From the NCBI GenBank assembly GCA_017472365.1, contig JAFUQN010000100.1:1-49776 (forward strand): DNA of 49,776 nt, given 5' to 3'. The stretch comes from Bacillota bacterium (GTDB lineage Bacteria > Bacillota > Clostridia > Peptostreptococcales > Anaerovoracaceae). The position numbers and the translations under genes are program-made. The first letter of the stretch is position 1; each line of letters begins with the position of its first letter. Positions 24,988 through 33,547 of this stretch are shown piece after piece. The notes beneath the pieces were generated by a model. The model ran no database searches. It saw only the letters and a program-made list of their open reading frames with translations, and had not been told where the DNA came from.

Positions 24988-25743
24988 ATGAACATTATTC
25001 AATCGTTTTACGATAATATGGCGTCCCAATACGATAAATTGTTTCAGGATTGGGAGGCGACCACCAAGGAGCAGGCGGTTATATTAGACAGCATTTTTAG
25101 GCATCACGGATTTGATACGTCCGCCAGTGTCCTGGACTGCGCCTGTGGGATCGGGACCCAGGCAATCGGCCTGGCGGCCGTTGGCTACGATGTGACTGGC
25201 TCGGATATCAGCGAGGGAGAACTGGTTGAAGCGAAAGCTCGCGCTGAATCCAATGGTGTGACGATACAGTTCGAACATGCGGACTTTTGTTGTCTGGATC
25301 AGACCTTCGACAAAAAGTTTGATATTGTTATTGCTATGGACAATGCGCTTCCGCATATGTTGACCAGTGCTGATTTGAGTTCTGCGATCAAAAGTATCGT
25401 CGGCCAAATGGCGGACGGGGGAATGTTTGTGGGAAGTATCCGGGATTACGATGCGTTATTGGAAAGTAAACCTCTGTATTCTCCGCCCTATATCCACAGG
25501 ACATCCAGGGGGAAGCGTGTATCGTTTCAGACTTGGGATTGGAACGGGGATACTTACAGGCTGGTCCAGTACATCATTGATGATGAAGATACACTGGAAA
25601 TCAGTAAGTTTGAATGCGATTACAGAGCCACCCGCAGAGGGGAAATGACGGAATTATTTAAGAAGCACGGCTGTAACGAAGTAATTTGGCTGTTCCCGGA
25701 GGAAACAGGTTTTTACCAGCCGATTGTTGTCGCGAAAAAGTAA
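24988..25743 (+). CDS. Class I SAM-dependent methyltransferase
   Basis: 251 aa. Motif I is VLDCACGIGTQAIGLA, followed by the acidic strand end VTGSDIS and the motif IV region FDIVIAMDNALPHM, all in the order expected for a Rossmann-fold methyltransferase. The N-terminal FYDNMASQYDKLF is typical of small-molecule methyltransferases such as the glycine/sarcosine type. The substrate is not evident. It is the last gene of the dehydrogenase-DUF4298 operon (AAGGGGAG before the ATG). Confidence 0.85.
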   Translation: MNIIQSFYDNMASQYDKLFQDWEATTKEQAVILDSIFRHHGFDTSASVLDCACGIGTQAIGLAAVGYDVTGSDISEGELVEAKARAESNGVTIQFEHADFCCLDQTFDKKFDIVIAMDNALPHMLTSADLSSAIKSIVGQMADGGMFVGSIRDYDALLESKPLYSPPYIHRTSRGKRVSFQTWDWNGDTYRLVQYIIDDEDTLEISKFECDYRATRRGEMTELFKKHGCNEVIWLFPEETGFYQPIVVAKK

Positions 25744-25833
25744 AAAGTAGAATGATGAGTCTGTCTCTACGTTCCGTAGGTAGTCATTTCGATATTCGTG
25801 AGTTATTATGGTTACGTAAGGAGGAATTTGGAT

Positions 25834-26427
25834 ATGAATCAGTATGTAACGGGCGCAGTGATCCGTGAACTGCGCGAAAAAAACAGTATGACTCAGTCGG
25901 AACTGGCGGAAAAGCTCTGCGTTTCCGATAAAACGATATCGAAGTGGGAGACGGCCAAGGGGTATCCGGATATTACGCTGTTGGACCCGATCGCCAAAGT
26001 ATTTGGCGTATCGGTTGTCGAATTGATGTCGGGGAATGCTGTGAACAATGTGAATGTATCGGCGAACATGTTGCGTTCGAAGTTTTATGTATGCCCGGTT
26101 TGTGGAAACAGTTTTCATTGCATGGGCGAAGCGGTGATTCATTGCCACGGGGTTCTTTTGACGCCGCTTCAGGCAGAAGAAATCGATGAACATCATCAGA
26201 TTTCGGTGGAGGTCGTGGAGGATGAGTACTTTGTTACTGTCGATCACGATATGACCAAAAATCATTACATTTCTTTTATTGCGGCGCTGTCCTACGATAA
26301 GCTTCAGATGGCGAAGCTCTACCCGGAGGGGAATCCGGAAACCCGTTTCAAGATCAATGGGGTAACACGACTCTATTTTTACTGCAACAAAGATGGTTTG
26401 TTCGTAATGAATCCGAAAAAGAAATAA
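25834..26427 (+). CDS. HTH regulator with C-terminal zinc-ribbon/desulfoferrodoxin-like domain
   Basis: 197 aa from ATG 25834, which has AAGGAGG. Residues 1-65 form an XRE/Cro HTH (MTQSELAEKLCVSDKTISKWE). The remainder has CPVCGNSFHCMGEA, CHGV and paired His (DEHHQISVE, VDHDMTKNHYISF), an arrangement recalling the iron centre of desulfoferrodoxin/superoxide reductase. A metal- or redox-sensing transcription factor is a reasonable inference, not a proof. It lies downstream of the methyltransferase and ends at a terminator. Confidence 0.8.
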   Translation: MNQYVTGAVIRELREKNSMTQSELAEKLCVSDKTISKWETAKGYPDITLLDPIAKVFGVSVVELMSGNAVNNVNVSANMLRSKFYVCPVCGNSFHCMGEAVIHCHGVLLTPLQAEEIDEHHQISVEVVEDEYFVTVDHDMTKNHYISFIAALSYDKLQMAKLYPEGNPETRFKINGVTRLYFYCNKDGLFVMNPKKK

Positions 26428-26437
26428 TAGTTTTCAT

Positions 26438-26464
26438 AAAAATCCGTCTCGCGACGGATTTTTT
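26438..26464 (+). terminator. Terminator after the HTH regulator
   Basis: Stem AATCCGTC/GACGGATT with loop TCGC, extended by A-T pairs and followed by TTTTTT. Confidence 0.9.
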
Positions 26465-26497
26465 GTTATAATGATAGAAAATGCAGGAGGTTGAATC

Positions 26498-27469
26498 ATG
26501 CGGGTTATCAATAACATTCATTTGAATAAATTAGATCTGAATTCCCGGATCGTGATGCCGCCTATGGCGACGGAAACATCGGACAATGGAAAAGTAACGG
26601 ATGCGCTGTGTGAGTTCTACCGCGTTCGCGGAGAGAATCCGCTGGTGGGACTGATCATCACAGAGCATATGTATATTGAAAAGTGCGGACAGGCAAGCCG
26701 CGGCCAGATGTCCGCGGCGGAAAACTCTGTTGTGGATGGATTGAAGCACCTGACAAAAACTGTCCATGAAGCGAAACCGGGGTTAAAAGTGATTGCGCAG
26801 ATCAATCATGCCGGCGGACGTACGACTCCGGAAATTACTGGTTGTGAGAAGGTGTCTGCCAGTGCTTATGAATATAACGAGACGACTTGTCGGGAAATGA
26901 CAGTGGAAGAGATCTGTGAAATCGCGGATCGGTTCGCTGAGGCGGCTCGCCGCGTGAAAGATGGCGGTTACGATGGAGTTGAAATCCATTCGGCTCACGG
27001 ATACCTGCTGTGTCAGTTCTATTCTCCGCTCACCAATCGCAGAACGGATGAATACGGACCGCAGACCATGGAAAACCGTCTAAGATTCCACAAGCTTGTT
27101 TTGGAAAAGGTAAGAATCGCTGTAGGTGATGAATTCCCGGTTTTCGTACGATTGGGAGGCTGCGATTACATGGAAGGTGGAAGTACGGAGGAGGACGCTG
27201 CGGAAGCCGCAAAGCTTTTGGAACGCTATGGTGCTGATGTGATCGATGTCAGCGGCGGGATGTGCAGCTATCGCCGTCCTGACCATACAGAACCGGGATA
27301 TTTTGGCTCCATGTCAAAGAAAATCAAAAAGGTGGTTTCGATTCCGGTGATCGTTACTGGAGGTGTCGAGACTTTGGATCAGGCAGATCGCTTGGTGGAA
27401 GAAGGTTGTGCAGATCTGATCGGTGTGGGAAGAGCAATTTTAAAGGATGCTCGGTGGACAGGAAAGTAG
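26498..27469 (+). CDS. NADH:flavin oxidoreductase, old yellow enzyme family
   Basis: 323 aa: only the FMN-binding TIM barrel, without the C-terminal Fe-S/FAD module of 2,4-dienoyl-CoA or enoate reductases. Seen: NSRIVMPPMAT, AQINHAGGRTTPE, the active-site HSAHGYLLCQFYSPLTN (His pair and Tyr), and the FMN phosphate-binding end VTGGVETLDQAD with LIGVGRAI. It reduces activated alkenes with NAD(P)H; the natural substrate is unknown. AGGAGG before ATG 26498. Confidence 0.9.
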   Translation: MRVINNIHLNKLDLNSRIVMPPMATETSDNGKVTDALCEFYRVRGENPLVGLIITEHMYIEKCGQASRGQMSAAENSVVDGLKHLTKTVHEAKPGLKVIAQINHAGGRTTPEITGCEKVSASAYEYNETTCREMTVEEICEIADRFAEAARRVKDGGYDGVEIHSAHGYLLCQFYSPLTNRRTDEYGPQTMENRLRFHKLVLEKVRIAVGDEFPVFVRLGGCDYMEGGSTEEDAAEAAKLLERYGADVIDVSGGMCSYRRPDHTEPGYFGSMSKKIKKVVSIPVIVTGGVETLDQADRLVEEGCADLIGVGRAILKDARWTGK

Positions 27470-27480
27470 AGGTATTGAAA

Positions 27481-28764
27481 ATGAAAAAGTTTTTTGGATT
27501 CCTTCTGATTGTAACATTGTTATTCGGAACGGTATCGTTGGTTTCGGCAGCAGATGCAGATGCATATAATTCGGCGGATATTTTATATGATTTAGGATTG
27601 TTCAGTGGAACGGGTACAGATGCTGAGGGAAATCCTAAGTTTGATCTGGATCGTTCTCCCACAAGACATGAAGCTGTGACGATGCTGGTAAGCCTTCTTG
27701 GGAAAAAAGAAGAGGCGATGGCTGGAACGTGGGAAACTCCTTTTACCGATGTGGCGAATTGGGCGAAGCCTTTTGTTGGGTATGCTTATGAAAATGGATT
27801 GACTTCCGGGACTTCTGCTACCACGTTTGGCGGAAACGATCCGATCACAGCTACGCAATATCTGACCTTTGTGCTGAAAGTATTGGGTTATGAAGTTGGA
27901 AACGATTTTCAGTGGAATCGGGCCTGGGAATTATCTGATCGAATCGGCATGACTGATGGTCGTTTTGATGAATCCAACAAAACGTTTTTACGAGGCGACG
28001 TTACTTTGATCAGCAGAAATGCGTTGGATCAGTCACATAAAGATGATGAACAGACGTTGGCTGAAAAACTGATGTCTGAAAATCTGTTCACTGCTGAAGA
28101 TTACAAAGAAACCGTGGAATCTCCGCTTGTTCTGCGTGAAATTGATCCGTGGGAAGGCCATGTAGTAGATGTGATGTTTTCTATCAACGGGAAGATGCAG
28201 GATTATGTGGGCGATTATATCGCAAAAGCGGGAACTTATACTTTGATTCCGTATTTCCGTGGAGAACGATTATTTGAATATGAGATCGACTATGATAAGG
28301 GATATGAACCGGATGATACAGGTAAAGTAAAGAAAAACAGCGATGGTACTCTGACTGTTGTATACCCCGGAAAAGAAGACTTTGCATTTACCATCGTATA
28401 TGTTTCCAACCGCGAAGAAGTCGTGGACGACAATGGTGAAATCGTATATTTGGAAAGTCATACAAAGAGAAGTTTGGGATTTGCGGCTTATCCGGATAAG
28501 GGACTGGCCATGAAGAGCGGACATAACACATATATGCCAGGGAAGACTTTTGGAGATACATTCAGTCCGTATTTTGTAATGGAAGATGTGCTCTATAATG
28601 GAAAGCGGATCGTGGATTATACTGTAACGGTACAGGAAGGCGCTCCTTTTACTGTGAAAATACAGGCAGATGGAAGCCTTTTGATTATGAGAACAGAGCA
28701 TGGAACGGGAACGTTTACAATTTCTTATGGCGGAAAGAGTGCGACTTACAAAGTAAAGCTGTGA
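27481..28764 (+). CDS. Secreted S-layer-homology (SLH) domain protein
   Basis: 427 aa. A signal peptide (MKKFFGFLLIVTLLFGTVSLVSAADA) is followed by three SLH-like repeats spanning about residues 25-185 (for example FTDVANWAKPFVGYAYENGL then a TRHEAVT/TATQYLT motif), which normally anchor proteins to pyruvylated cell wall polymers. The rest (about 190-427) is a beta-rich region without a recognised enzyme motif. ATG 27481 has AGAGG upstream; the frame is open from 27406 within the preceding gene. Confidence 0.85.
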   Translation: MKKFFGFLLIVTLLFGTVSLVSAADADAYNSADILYDLGLFSGTGTDAEGNPKFDLDRSPTRHEAVTMLVSLLGKKEEAMAGTWETPFTDVANWAKPFVGYAYENGLTSGTSATTFGGNDPITATQYLTFVLKVLGYEVGNDFQWNRAWELSDRIGMTDGRFDESNKTFLRGDVTLISRNALDQSHKDDEQTLAEKLMSENLFTAEDYKETVESPLVLREIDPWEGHVVDVMFSINGKMQDYVGDYIAKAGTYTLIPYFRGERLFEYEIDYDKGYEPDDTGKVKKNSDGTLTVVYPGKEDFAFTIVYVSNREEVVDDNGEIVYLESHTKRSLGFAAYPDKGLAMKSGHNTYMPGKTFGDTFSPYFVMEDVLYNGKRIVDYTVTVQEGAPFTVKIQADGSLLIMRTEHGTGTFTISYGGKSATYKVKL

Positions 28765-28805
28765 TTAACCCGTGAATGAAAGATTGGAATAGGATGGAAA
28801 TTCAA

Positions 28806-29357
28806 ATGGAAGAATTAAAGAGACTGGAAGAAGTAATGGTGAAATCGGAAGATATTTTCGATGGCCACATTCTTCATGTGAAATTTGATACAGTAATGCT
28901 TCCCAATGGGAATGAAGCCACTCGCGAGCTGATCCGCCACATCGGGGCGGTTGCCGTAGTACCGCTGACCGACGATGGGAAGGTCATTGTGGAACGACAG
29001 TTCCGCTATCCGCTGGGTCAGGTGATCACGGAAATCCCGGCTGGAAAACTGGACAGCTTCGATGAAGACCGTCTCGAGGCTTGTAAAAGGGAACTTCGCG
29101 AGGAGACCGGATATGTTGCAGATGAGTGGACAGAACTGGGAGACTATCATCCGGCTGCGGCTTATACGGATGAACGCATTACGTTGTATTTAGCGACAGG
29201 ACTCCGTAAGGGAGAACGGGAGCTGGATGAAGACGAGTTCCTGGATGTGGTAGAAGTCCCGCTGGTTGATCTTGTGAAAGATATCGCCCTTGGGAAAATC
29301 ACCGACGGAAAAACTCAGGTGGCGATTTTGAAGACATATCTGCTGTTGAAGGAGTAA
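28806..29357 (+). CDS. NUDIX hydrolase (ADP-ribose pyrophosphatase type)
   Basis: 183 aa from ATG 28806, with starts at 28776 and 28794 also possible in frame; AGGATGG lies upstream of 28806. The Nudix box reads from GKLDSFDED to RELREETGY and has one extra residue between the first Gly and the conserved Glu relative to GX5EX7REUXEEXGU. EIPAGKL and the downstream YTDERITLYLA fit ADP-ribose pyrophosphatases, which hydrolyse ADP-ribose to AMP and ribose-5-phosphate. First gene of a four-gene tight operon. Confidence 0.88.
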   Translation: MEELKRLEEVMVKSEDIFDGHILHVKFDTVMLPNGNEATRELIRHIGAVAVVPLTDDGKVIVERQFRYPLGQVITEIPAGKLDSFDEDRLEACKRELREETGYVADEWTELGDYHPAAAYTDERITLYLATGLRKGERELDEDEFLDVVEVPLVDLVKDIALGKITDGKTQVAILKTYLLLKE

Positions 29358-29360
29358 GTG

Positions 29361-30662
29361 ATGGGACATCTGACATCGAGAGACGCCTATAAAAGCCTTG
29401 AAGAACGGATCAATTCGTTTCCAATCGGTGCTGTTCAGTCGGAAACGTTTTATAAGATCCTTCAGGTGTTATATACCGAAGAGGAAGCTGGTCGTCTGGC
29501 ACAGCTTCCAATTCGTCCTTTTTCGGTGAGCCGTGCAGCAAAATGTTGGGGAATTTCGGAGCTTCAGGCGGAGAAATACCTGGATCATCTCTGCGATAAG
29601 GCGCTTCTGGTGGATTCCAGCTATGAAGGGAAACGCAGATTTGTGATGCCGCCGCCCATGATCGGGTTCCTGGAATTTGCTTTGATGCGTACTCGCGGGG
29701 ATATCGATCAGAAATATCTGTCGGAGTTATACTACCAGTACATGAATGTGGAAGAAGACTTCATTAAAGAGCTATTCTTCGGATTGGAAACGAAACAGGG
29801 AAGAGTGTTTGTCCAGGAGCCAGTCCTGACCAATGACAAGATGAACTTTATCCTGGACTACGAAAGAGCGACACATATTATTGAAGATGCGGATTTTATC
29901 GGGGTGGGACTTTGTTATTGCCGCCATAAAAACATGCATTTGGGGATTCCGTGTGAAATCGATGCCCCTATGGAGACTTGTCTGACCTTTGGAAATGTGG
30001 CGAGATCGCTGGTAAAGCATGGTGGGTATGCCCGTCAGATCTCGAAGGAAGAGGCGAAGGACATTCTGGAAATGGCCTACGGTAAGAACTTGGTCCAGAT
30101 TGGAGAAAATGTACGGGAAAATCCGACCTTTATGTGTAATTGCTGCAGCTGCTGTTGTGAAGCACTGGGGGCGGCTAAGAAATTCAGTCCCATGCAGCCG
30201 GTAGCTACGACCAATTATATTCCGGAAATCCACATGGATCACTGTGTGGGTTGTGGAAAATGTGCATCTGTCTGTCCTATTGACGCCATTAAAATGGAAT
30301 TGATTCCCCCGAAAGAAGGAGAAAAACCGCGGAAGTATCCCTTTGTGGATACGGAGATCTGTTTGGGATGTGGAATCTGTGCGCGAAATTGTCCCACCAA
30401 GGCAATCGAACTGAAGCACCGTCCGGTACAGATTATTACGCCGGTAAATGCTACTCATCGTTTTGTCCTTCAAGCCATTGAGAAAGGTATGTTGGCTAAT
30501 TTGATTTTTGATAACCAGGCCTTTGGGAATCATCGTGCCATGGCTTCTGTTTTGAAAGTGATCCTGGATCTTCCACCGGCGAAGCAGGTTCTGGCCAGCC
30601 GTCAGCTGAAATCTGTATATCTGGATAAGCTTCTTTCTGTGAAGAAAAAGAACAAGGAGTAA
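29361..30662 (+). CDS. 4Fe-4S protein with N-terminal helical/winged-helix-like region and Cys-rich core
   Basis: 433 aa. Residues ~30-105 look like a winged-helix (SVSRAAKCWGISELQAEKYLDHL). The middle has GLCYCRHKNMHLGIPC and the striking CNCCSCCCEA cluster. Two ferredoxin motifs follow, CVGCGKCASVCP and CLGCGICARNCP, binding two [4Fe-4S] clusters. Such proteins are found in anaerobes and presumably transfer electrons, but the partner is unknown. ATG 29361 is placed after AAGGAG; the adjacent GTG 29358 is less likely. Four bases separate it from the Nudix gene and from the next gene. Confidence 0.82.
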   Translation: MGHLTSRDAYKSLEERINSFPIGAVQSETFYKILQVLYTEEEAGRLAQLPIRPFSVSRAAKCWGISELQAEKYLDHLCDKALLVDSSYEGKRRFVMPPPMIGFLEFALMRTRGDIDQKYLSELYYQYMNVEEDFIKELFFGLETKQGRVFVQEPVLTNDKMNFILDYERATHIIEDADFIGVGLCYCRHKNMHLGIPCEIDAPMETCLTFGNVARSLVKHGGYARQISKEEAKDILEMAYGKNLVQIGENVRENPTFMCNCCSCCCEALGAAKKFSPMQPVATTNYIPEIHMDHCVGCGKCASVCPIDAIKMELIPPKEGEKPRKYPFVDTEICLGCGICARNCPTKAIELKHRPVQIITPVNATHRFVLQAIEKGMLANLIFDNQAFGNHRAMASVLKVILDLPPAKQVLASRQLKSVYLDKLLSVKKKNKE

Positions 30663-30665
30663 ACC

Positions 30666-31277
30666 ATGTCTCAAAAAGAACGAATGCATACTTGTGAATT
30701 GTATTACCCGGGTGATGAAGAAATCATGAGAGAGCAGACGCTCTGCATGGAGAAATTGTACGATTTTAACGCAACGCGTCCGTTGGAATATAAAAGACGT
30801 ATGGCTTTACTGAAGGAAATGTTCGCAGAAATCGGAGATGATTGTTACATTGAACCGCCGCTTCACTCCAACTGGGGCGGTCATCATGTACATTTCGGGA
30901 CGGGGATCTACGCAAACTATAACTTGACGCTGGTGGACGATACCCACATCTACGTGGGAGATTACACCATGTTTGGACCGAACGTGGTGGTTGCCACGGC
31001 GGGACATCCGCTGGATCCGGAGCTGCGTCAGAAAGGACTCCAGTATAATGCATCGGTGCGGATTGGAAAAAACTGCTGGATCGGAGCAGGGGTAATCATC
31101 GTTCCGGGAGTTACGATTGGCGATAACGTGGTTGTTGGAGCTGGAAGCGTGGTGACGAAGGACCTTCCGGATAATGTTCTGGCTATGGGGAATCCCTGTA
31201 AAGTGATCCGTGAACTCGGGGAGCATGATAAAGAGTATTATTTTAAAGATCGAAAGATCGACTATGGTAAATTATGA
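30666..31277 (+). CDS. Sugar O-acetyltransferase (maltose/galactoside acetyltransferase family)
   Basis: 203 aa. An N-terminal Mac domain (LCMEKLYDFNATRPLEYKRR) is followed by a left-handed beta-helix of hexapeptide repeats (IGKNCWIGAGVIIVPGVTIG and neighbours). The catalytic His lies in TAGHPLDPELR. The family transfers acetyl groups from acetyl-CoA to sugars. AAGGAG before the ATG. It overlaps the following deacetylase gene by ATGA. Confidence 0.93.
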   Translation: MSQKERMHTCELYYPGDEEIMREQTLCMEKLYDFNATRPLEYKRRMALLKEMFAEIGDDCYIEPPLHSNWGGHHVHFGTGIYANYNLTLVDDTHIYVGDYTMFGPNVVVATAGHPLDPELRQKGLQYNASVRIGKNCWIGAGVIIVPGVTIGDNVVVGAGSVVTKDLPDNVLAMGNPCKVIRELGEHDKEYYFKDRKIDYGKL

Positions 31278-32092
31278 TTCGGAAATTATACCCTGAAGGG
31301 AAGAAAAAAGCGTTCAATATCACGTTTGATGACGGTGTTTCGCAGGATGCGCGTTTTGTGATGCTCATGAACCGATATGGGTTAAAAGGAACGTTTAATT
31401 TGAATTATGAACTGATGCAGCAGGAATTTGAATGGGTTCACGAATCGGGACTGGTGATCAAACGGCTTCCGGAATGGATGGTTGTGGATTTGTACGACGG
31501 GCATGAAATTGCAAGTCATTCGTTGACGCATCCCTCGCTGGATCAAATGCCGGAAGATGCCATTATGTATGAATTGGGACATGACAAATGGTGCCTCAGT
31601 CAGTTGTTCGGCTGTGAAATCACGGGATTTGGCGTTCCGTTCGACTATTACGACGAGAACGTCGCGGATTGTGCAAAGAGATTGGGATTTGAATATGTAC
31701 GTACTTCGGAAGAGTCATATTCGTATCGGCCGCCGGAAGATCCTTATTTTTGGGCCGCCGGTACGTATCATGTAATGCCGGGATTTTATGACTTTGTGGA
31801 AGGTTTTTTCGACACTGAGGAAGAACTGGCATTGTGTCAGATCGTGGGACATTCTTACGATTTAGATGTGATGGATCTCTGGGCGTATTATGAAGAGTTA
31901 TTCCGACGGATTTCTTTGAATCACGATGTGATTTCCATGACGAACGGAGAACTGGTACGATATCTCAAAGCCATGAGCACCGCAGAAATCGCGGATGATT
32001 ATATTCGTAATTGGTCGGATCGGACGTTATGGTTTGAAATTGACGGTTCTGTTGTATGCGTTGAACCTGGGAACAGATTTGAACTGAAATAA
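31274..32092 (+). CDS. Polysaccharide deacetylase family protein
   Basis: 272 aa, no signal peptide, so probably cytoplasmic. NodB/CE4 motifs are visible: NITFDDGVS (motif 1, catalytic base and metal Asp), HEIASHSLTHPSL (motif 2, metal His pair) and FGVPFDYYDEN (motif 3-like). Deacetylates N-acetylated sugars or related compounds. Placed directly after an O-acetyltransferase and translationally coupled to it, suggesting opposite reactions on one substrate pool (inference). Confidence 0.87.
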   Translation: MIRKLYPEGKKKAFNITFDDGVSQDARFVMLMNRYGLKGTFNLNYELMQQEFEWVHESGLVIKRLPEWMVVDLYDGHEIASHSLTHPSLDQMPEDAIMYELGHDKWCLSQLFGCEITGFGVPFDYYDENVADCAKRLGFEYVRTSEESYSYRPPEDPYFWAAGTYHVMPGFYDFVEGFFDTEEELALCQIVGHSYDLDVMDLWAYYEELFRRISLNHDVISMTNGELVRYLKAMSTAEIADDYIRNWSDRTLWFEIDGSVVCVEPGNRFELK

Positions 32093-32094
32093 AC

Positions 32095-32133
32095 AAAAAA
32101 GAAAACGCGGTCAGAATGATTCTGACCGCGTTT
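32095..32133. terminator. Bidirectional terminator between the deacetylase and the XRE gene
   Basis: Perfect 14-bp stem AAACGCGGTCAGAA/TTCTGACCGCGTTT with a 3-nt loop. The T-run is better on the minus strand (TTTTCTTTTTT). Confidence 0.9.
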
Positions 32134-32161
32134 ACGATTATGTACAGATGATTTGTATACA

Positions 32162-32926
32162 CTATAAGTCGATTTTGTACGATACCAGCTTTCCGATATA
32201 GTCGATATCGTTGAAATCGTTATATACGTAGATTTGATGATTCTTATTATCCGGAACCAATAAAATCTGTTCTCCGACGAAGAACAATCTGCGAAGGGTA
32301 GGGATCTTTCTTCCTTCGGGATAAATCGCAACAATGTCACGGTTTTTCAAAAGTTCGGTTTTTGTCGGAAGAATGTACAGATATGTGTGGCTGGGGATCT
32401 GCGGCATCATACCGTCATCGCCAAGGAACAGATTGATCATCTGACCGTTGGCATCGGCTTTTACAGCTTCACCGCTGGCCAGCGTGATTTCGCGGATCAG
32501 TTCTTTTGCTGTTGTAGCATCGTCGGCATTGACAAATCTGGATGTGAGATCCAAGGTGGATAATACGTCCATGGATTCAATGTGTCTTTTGAATTCGCTG
32601 GACATGGGACCGTTGTTATCGGTCTGACACAGCGTCTGAAGCATGATCTTATTCAGCGCAGAAGAGGCCAGCATATATTCTTTCACCAGCTCCGGTGCTT
32701 TTTCCATATATCCCTGGAATACCAGCTGAGCCTGATTTTTCGATCCGCAGGCCTTTGCTAAAACCAGTGATACTTCCTCGCTGGGAGGGGGGAGCTTTCC
32801 GTTTTTTAACTGTGAAATATAGGACGGCGTGATATTCAGATCCAGATCAGAACAACGCTTGGAAATCTGTCGCAGCGACAGTTCGCTTTCTTCGATGATC
32901 TGAGATAACATTTCAGAATAACTCAT
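32162..32926 (-). CDS. XRE-family regulator with S24-like C-terminal domain
   Basis: 254 aa from ATG 32926, which has GGAGG upstream; the frame extends to 33037 without a site. The N-terminus has an HTH (LSLRQISKRCSDLDLNI, then TPSYISQLKNGKLPPPS). The C-terminal part (from about residue 180) resembles the LexA/CI S24 peptidase fold (KNRDIVAIYPEGR, TLRRLFFVGEQILLVPDN). The catalytic Ser-Lys pair seems lost: GDSM is replaced by GDDGMM and the Lys position by Arg. It is divergent from the thioesterase-HD pair, with two palindromes between them. Confidence 0.78.
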   Translation of the reverse strand: MSYSEMLSQIIEESELSLRQISKRCSDLDLNITPSYISQLKNGKLPPPSEEVSLVLAKACGSKNQAQLVFQGYMEKAPELVKEYMLASSALNKIMLQTLCQTDNNGPMSSEFKRHIESMDVLSTLDLTSRFVNADDATTAKELIREITLASGEAVKADANGQMINLFLGDDGMMPQIPSHTYLYILPTKTELLKNRDIVAIYPEGRKIPTLRRLFFVGEQILLVPDNKNHQIYVYNDFNDIDYIGKLVSYKIDL

Positions 32927-32948
32927 GGGATCCTCCGTGAATAGAAAT

Positions 32949-32970
32949 GTGTTAAAGATTTGCTTAACAC
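32949..32970. promoter_or_regulatory. Palindrome in the XRE gene's promoter region, candidate operator
   Basis: GTGTTAA-N8-TTAACAC, perfect 7-bp arms, 23 bases upstream of the XRE start. Typical geometry for a dimeric HTH repressor acting on its own gene. Confidence 0.5.
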
Positions 32971-33011
32971 TGATGAATAATATATCACAGTCTATGCAAA
33001 AAGACAATATG

Positions 33012-33035
33012 GTGGTTAAATATTTTTTGAACCAC
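33012..33035. promoter_or_regulatory. Second palindrome in the divergent region
   Basis: GTGGTT-N12-AACCAC, perfect 6-bp arms, related in sequence (GTNNTTAA-like half site) to the first palindrome. It could be a second operator acting on the thioesterase side. Confidence 0.4.
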
Positions 33036-33139
33036 AAGATATGGTGATTTCGGGAAAAGAACTGGAAAAGAAGCGCATGCTATGGTATGATGGATGCATC
33101 CTTCCGCACATGAATGCGGAGAAGCTGGAGATGATACAA

Positions 33140-33544
33140 ATGATGAATTTTGAAGACATGGTCACATTGACCAATGAGAATAATACATTCATGCGAAAGA
33201 ACCGGATCCGGATCGTATCCGTGGATATGGACCATGCGATTGCGGAAGCGATCATTACACAGGAGCTGAAGAACCTGAACGGAACAGTTCATGGCGGAGC
33301 TTATTTCACCATGGCCGATGCCTGCTGCGGGATTTTAGCGAGAGCCGATGGAAGAAAGTATGCTACGACAGATACCTCCTTTCGATTCTTGAAAGCAGCT
33401 ACGGCGGGAACGATGGTTGCCGAATCGACTGTGGTAAAGCGCGGGAAAACACTGTCCTTTTTCCGTGTGATCATTCGCCTGAAAGAAACGGGAGAGCTTC
33501 TGGCTGACGGTGATTTTACATTTTTCTGCACTTCGGAGGGTTAA
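33140..33544 (+). CDS. PaaI-type hotdog-fold thioesterase
   Basis: 134 aa from ATG 33140 (CTGGAG upstream; ATG 33131 or 33143 are alternatives). The hotdog motif LNGTVHGGAYFTMADACCG carries the catalytic HGG and Asp of PaaI/YbgC-like acyl-CoA thioesterases, and ATTDTSFRFLKAATAG is the second conserved block. It hydrolyses acyl-CoA thioesters; chain preference unknown. A weak promoter (TGGAAA-17-TATGAT) may precede it. Three bases separate it from the HD gene. Confidence 0.85.
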   Translation: MMNFEDMVTLTNENNTFMRKNRIRIVSVDMDHAIAEAIITQELKNLNGTVHGGAYFTMADACCGILARADGRKYATTDTSFRFLKAATAGTMVAESTVVKRGKTLSFFRVIIRLKETGELLADGDFTFFCTSEG

Positions 33545-33547
33545 CGG

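Noticed and set aside
29772-30689. 305-codon minus-strand open frame
   Set aside because: Antisense shadow of the Fe-S protein; no start signal or homology.
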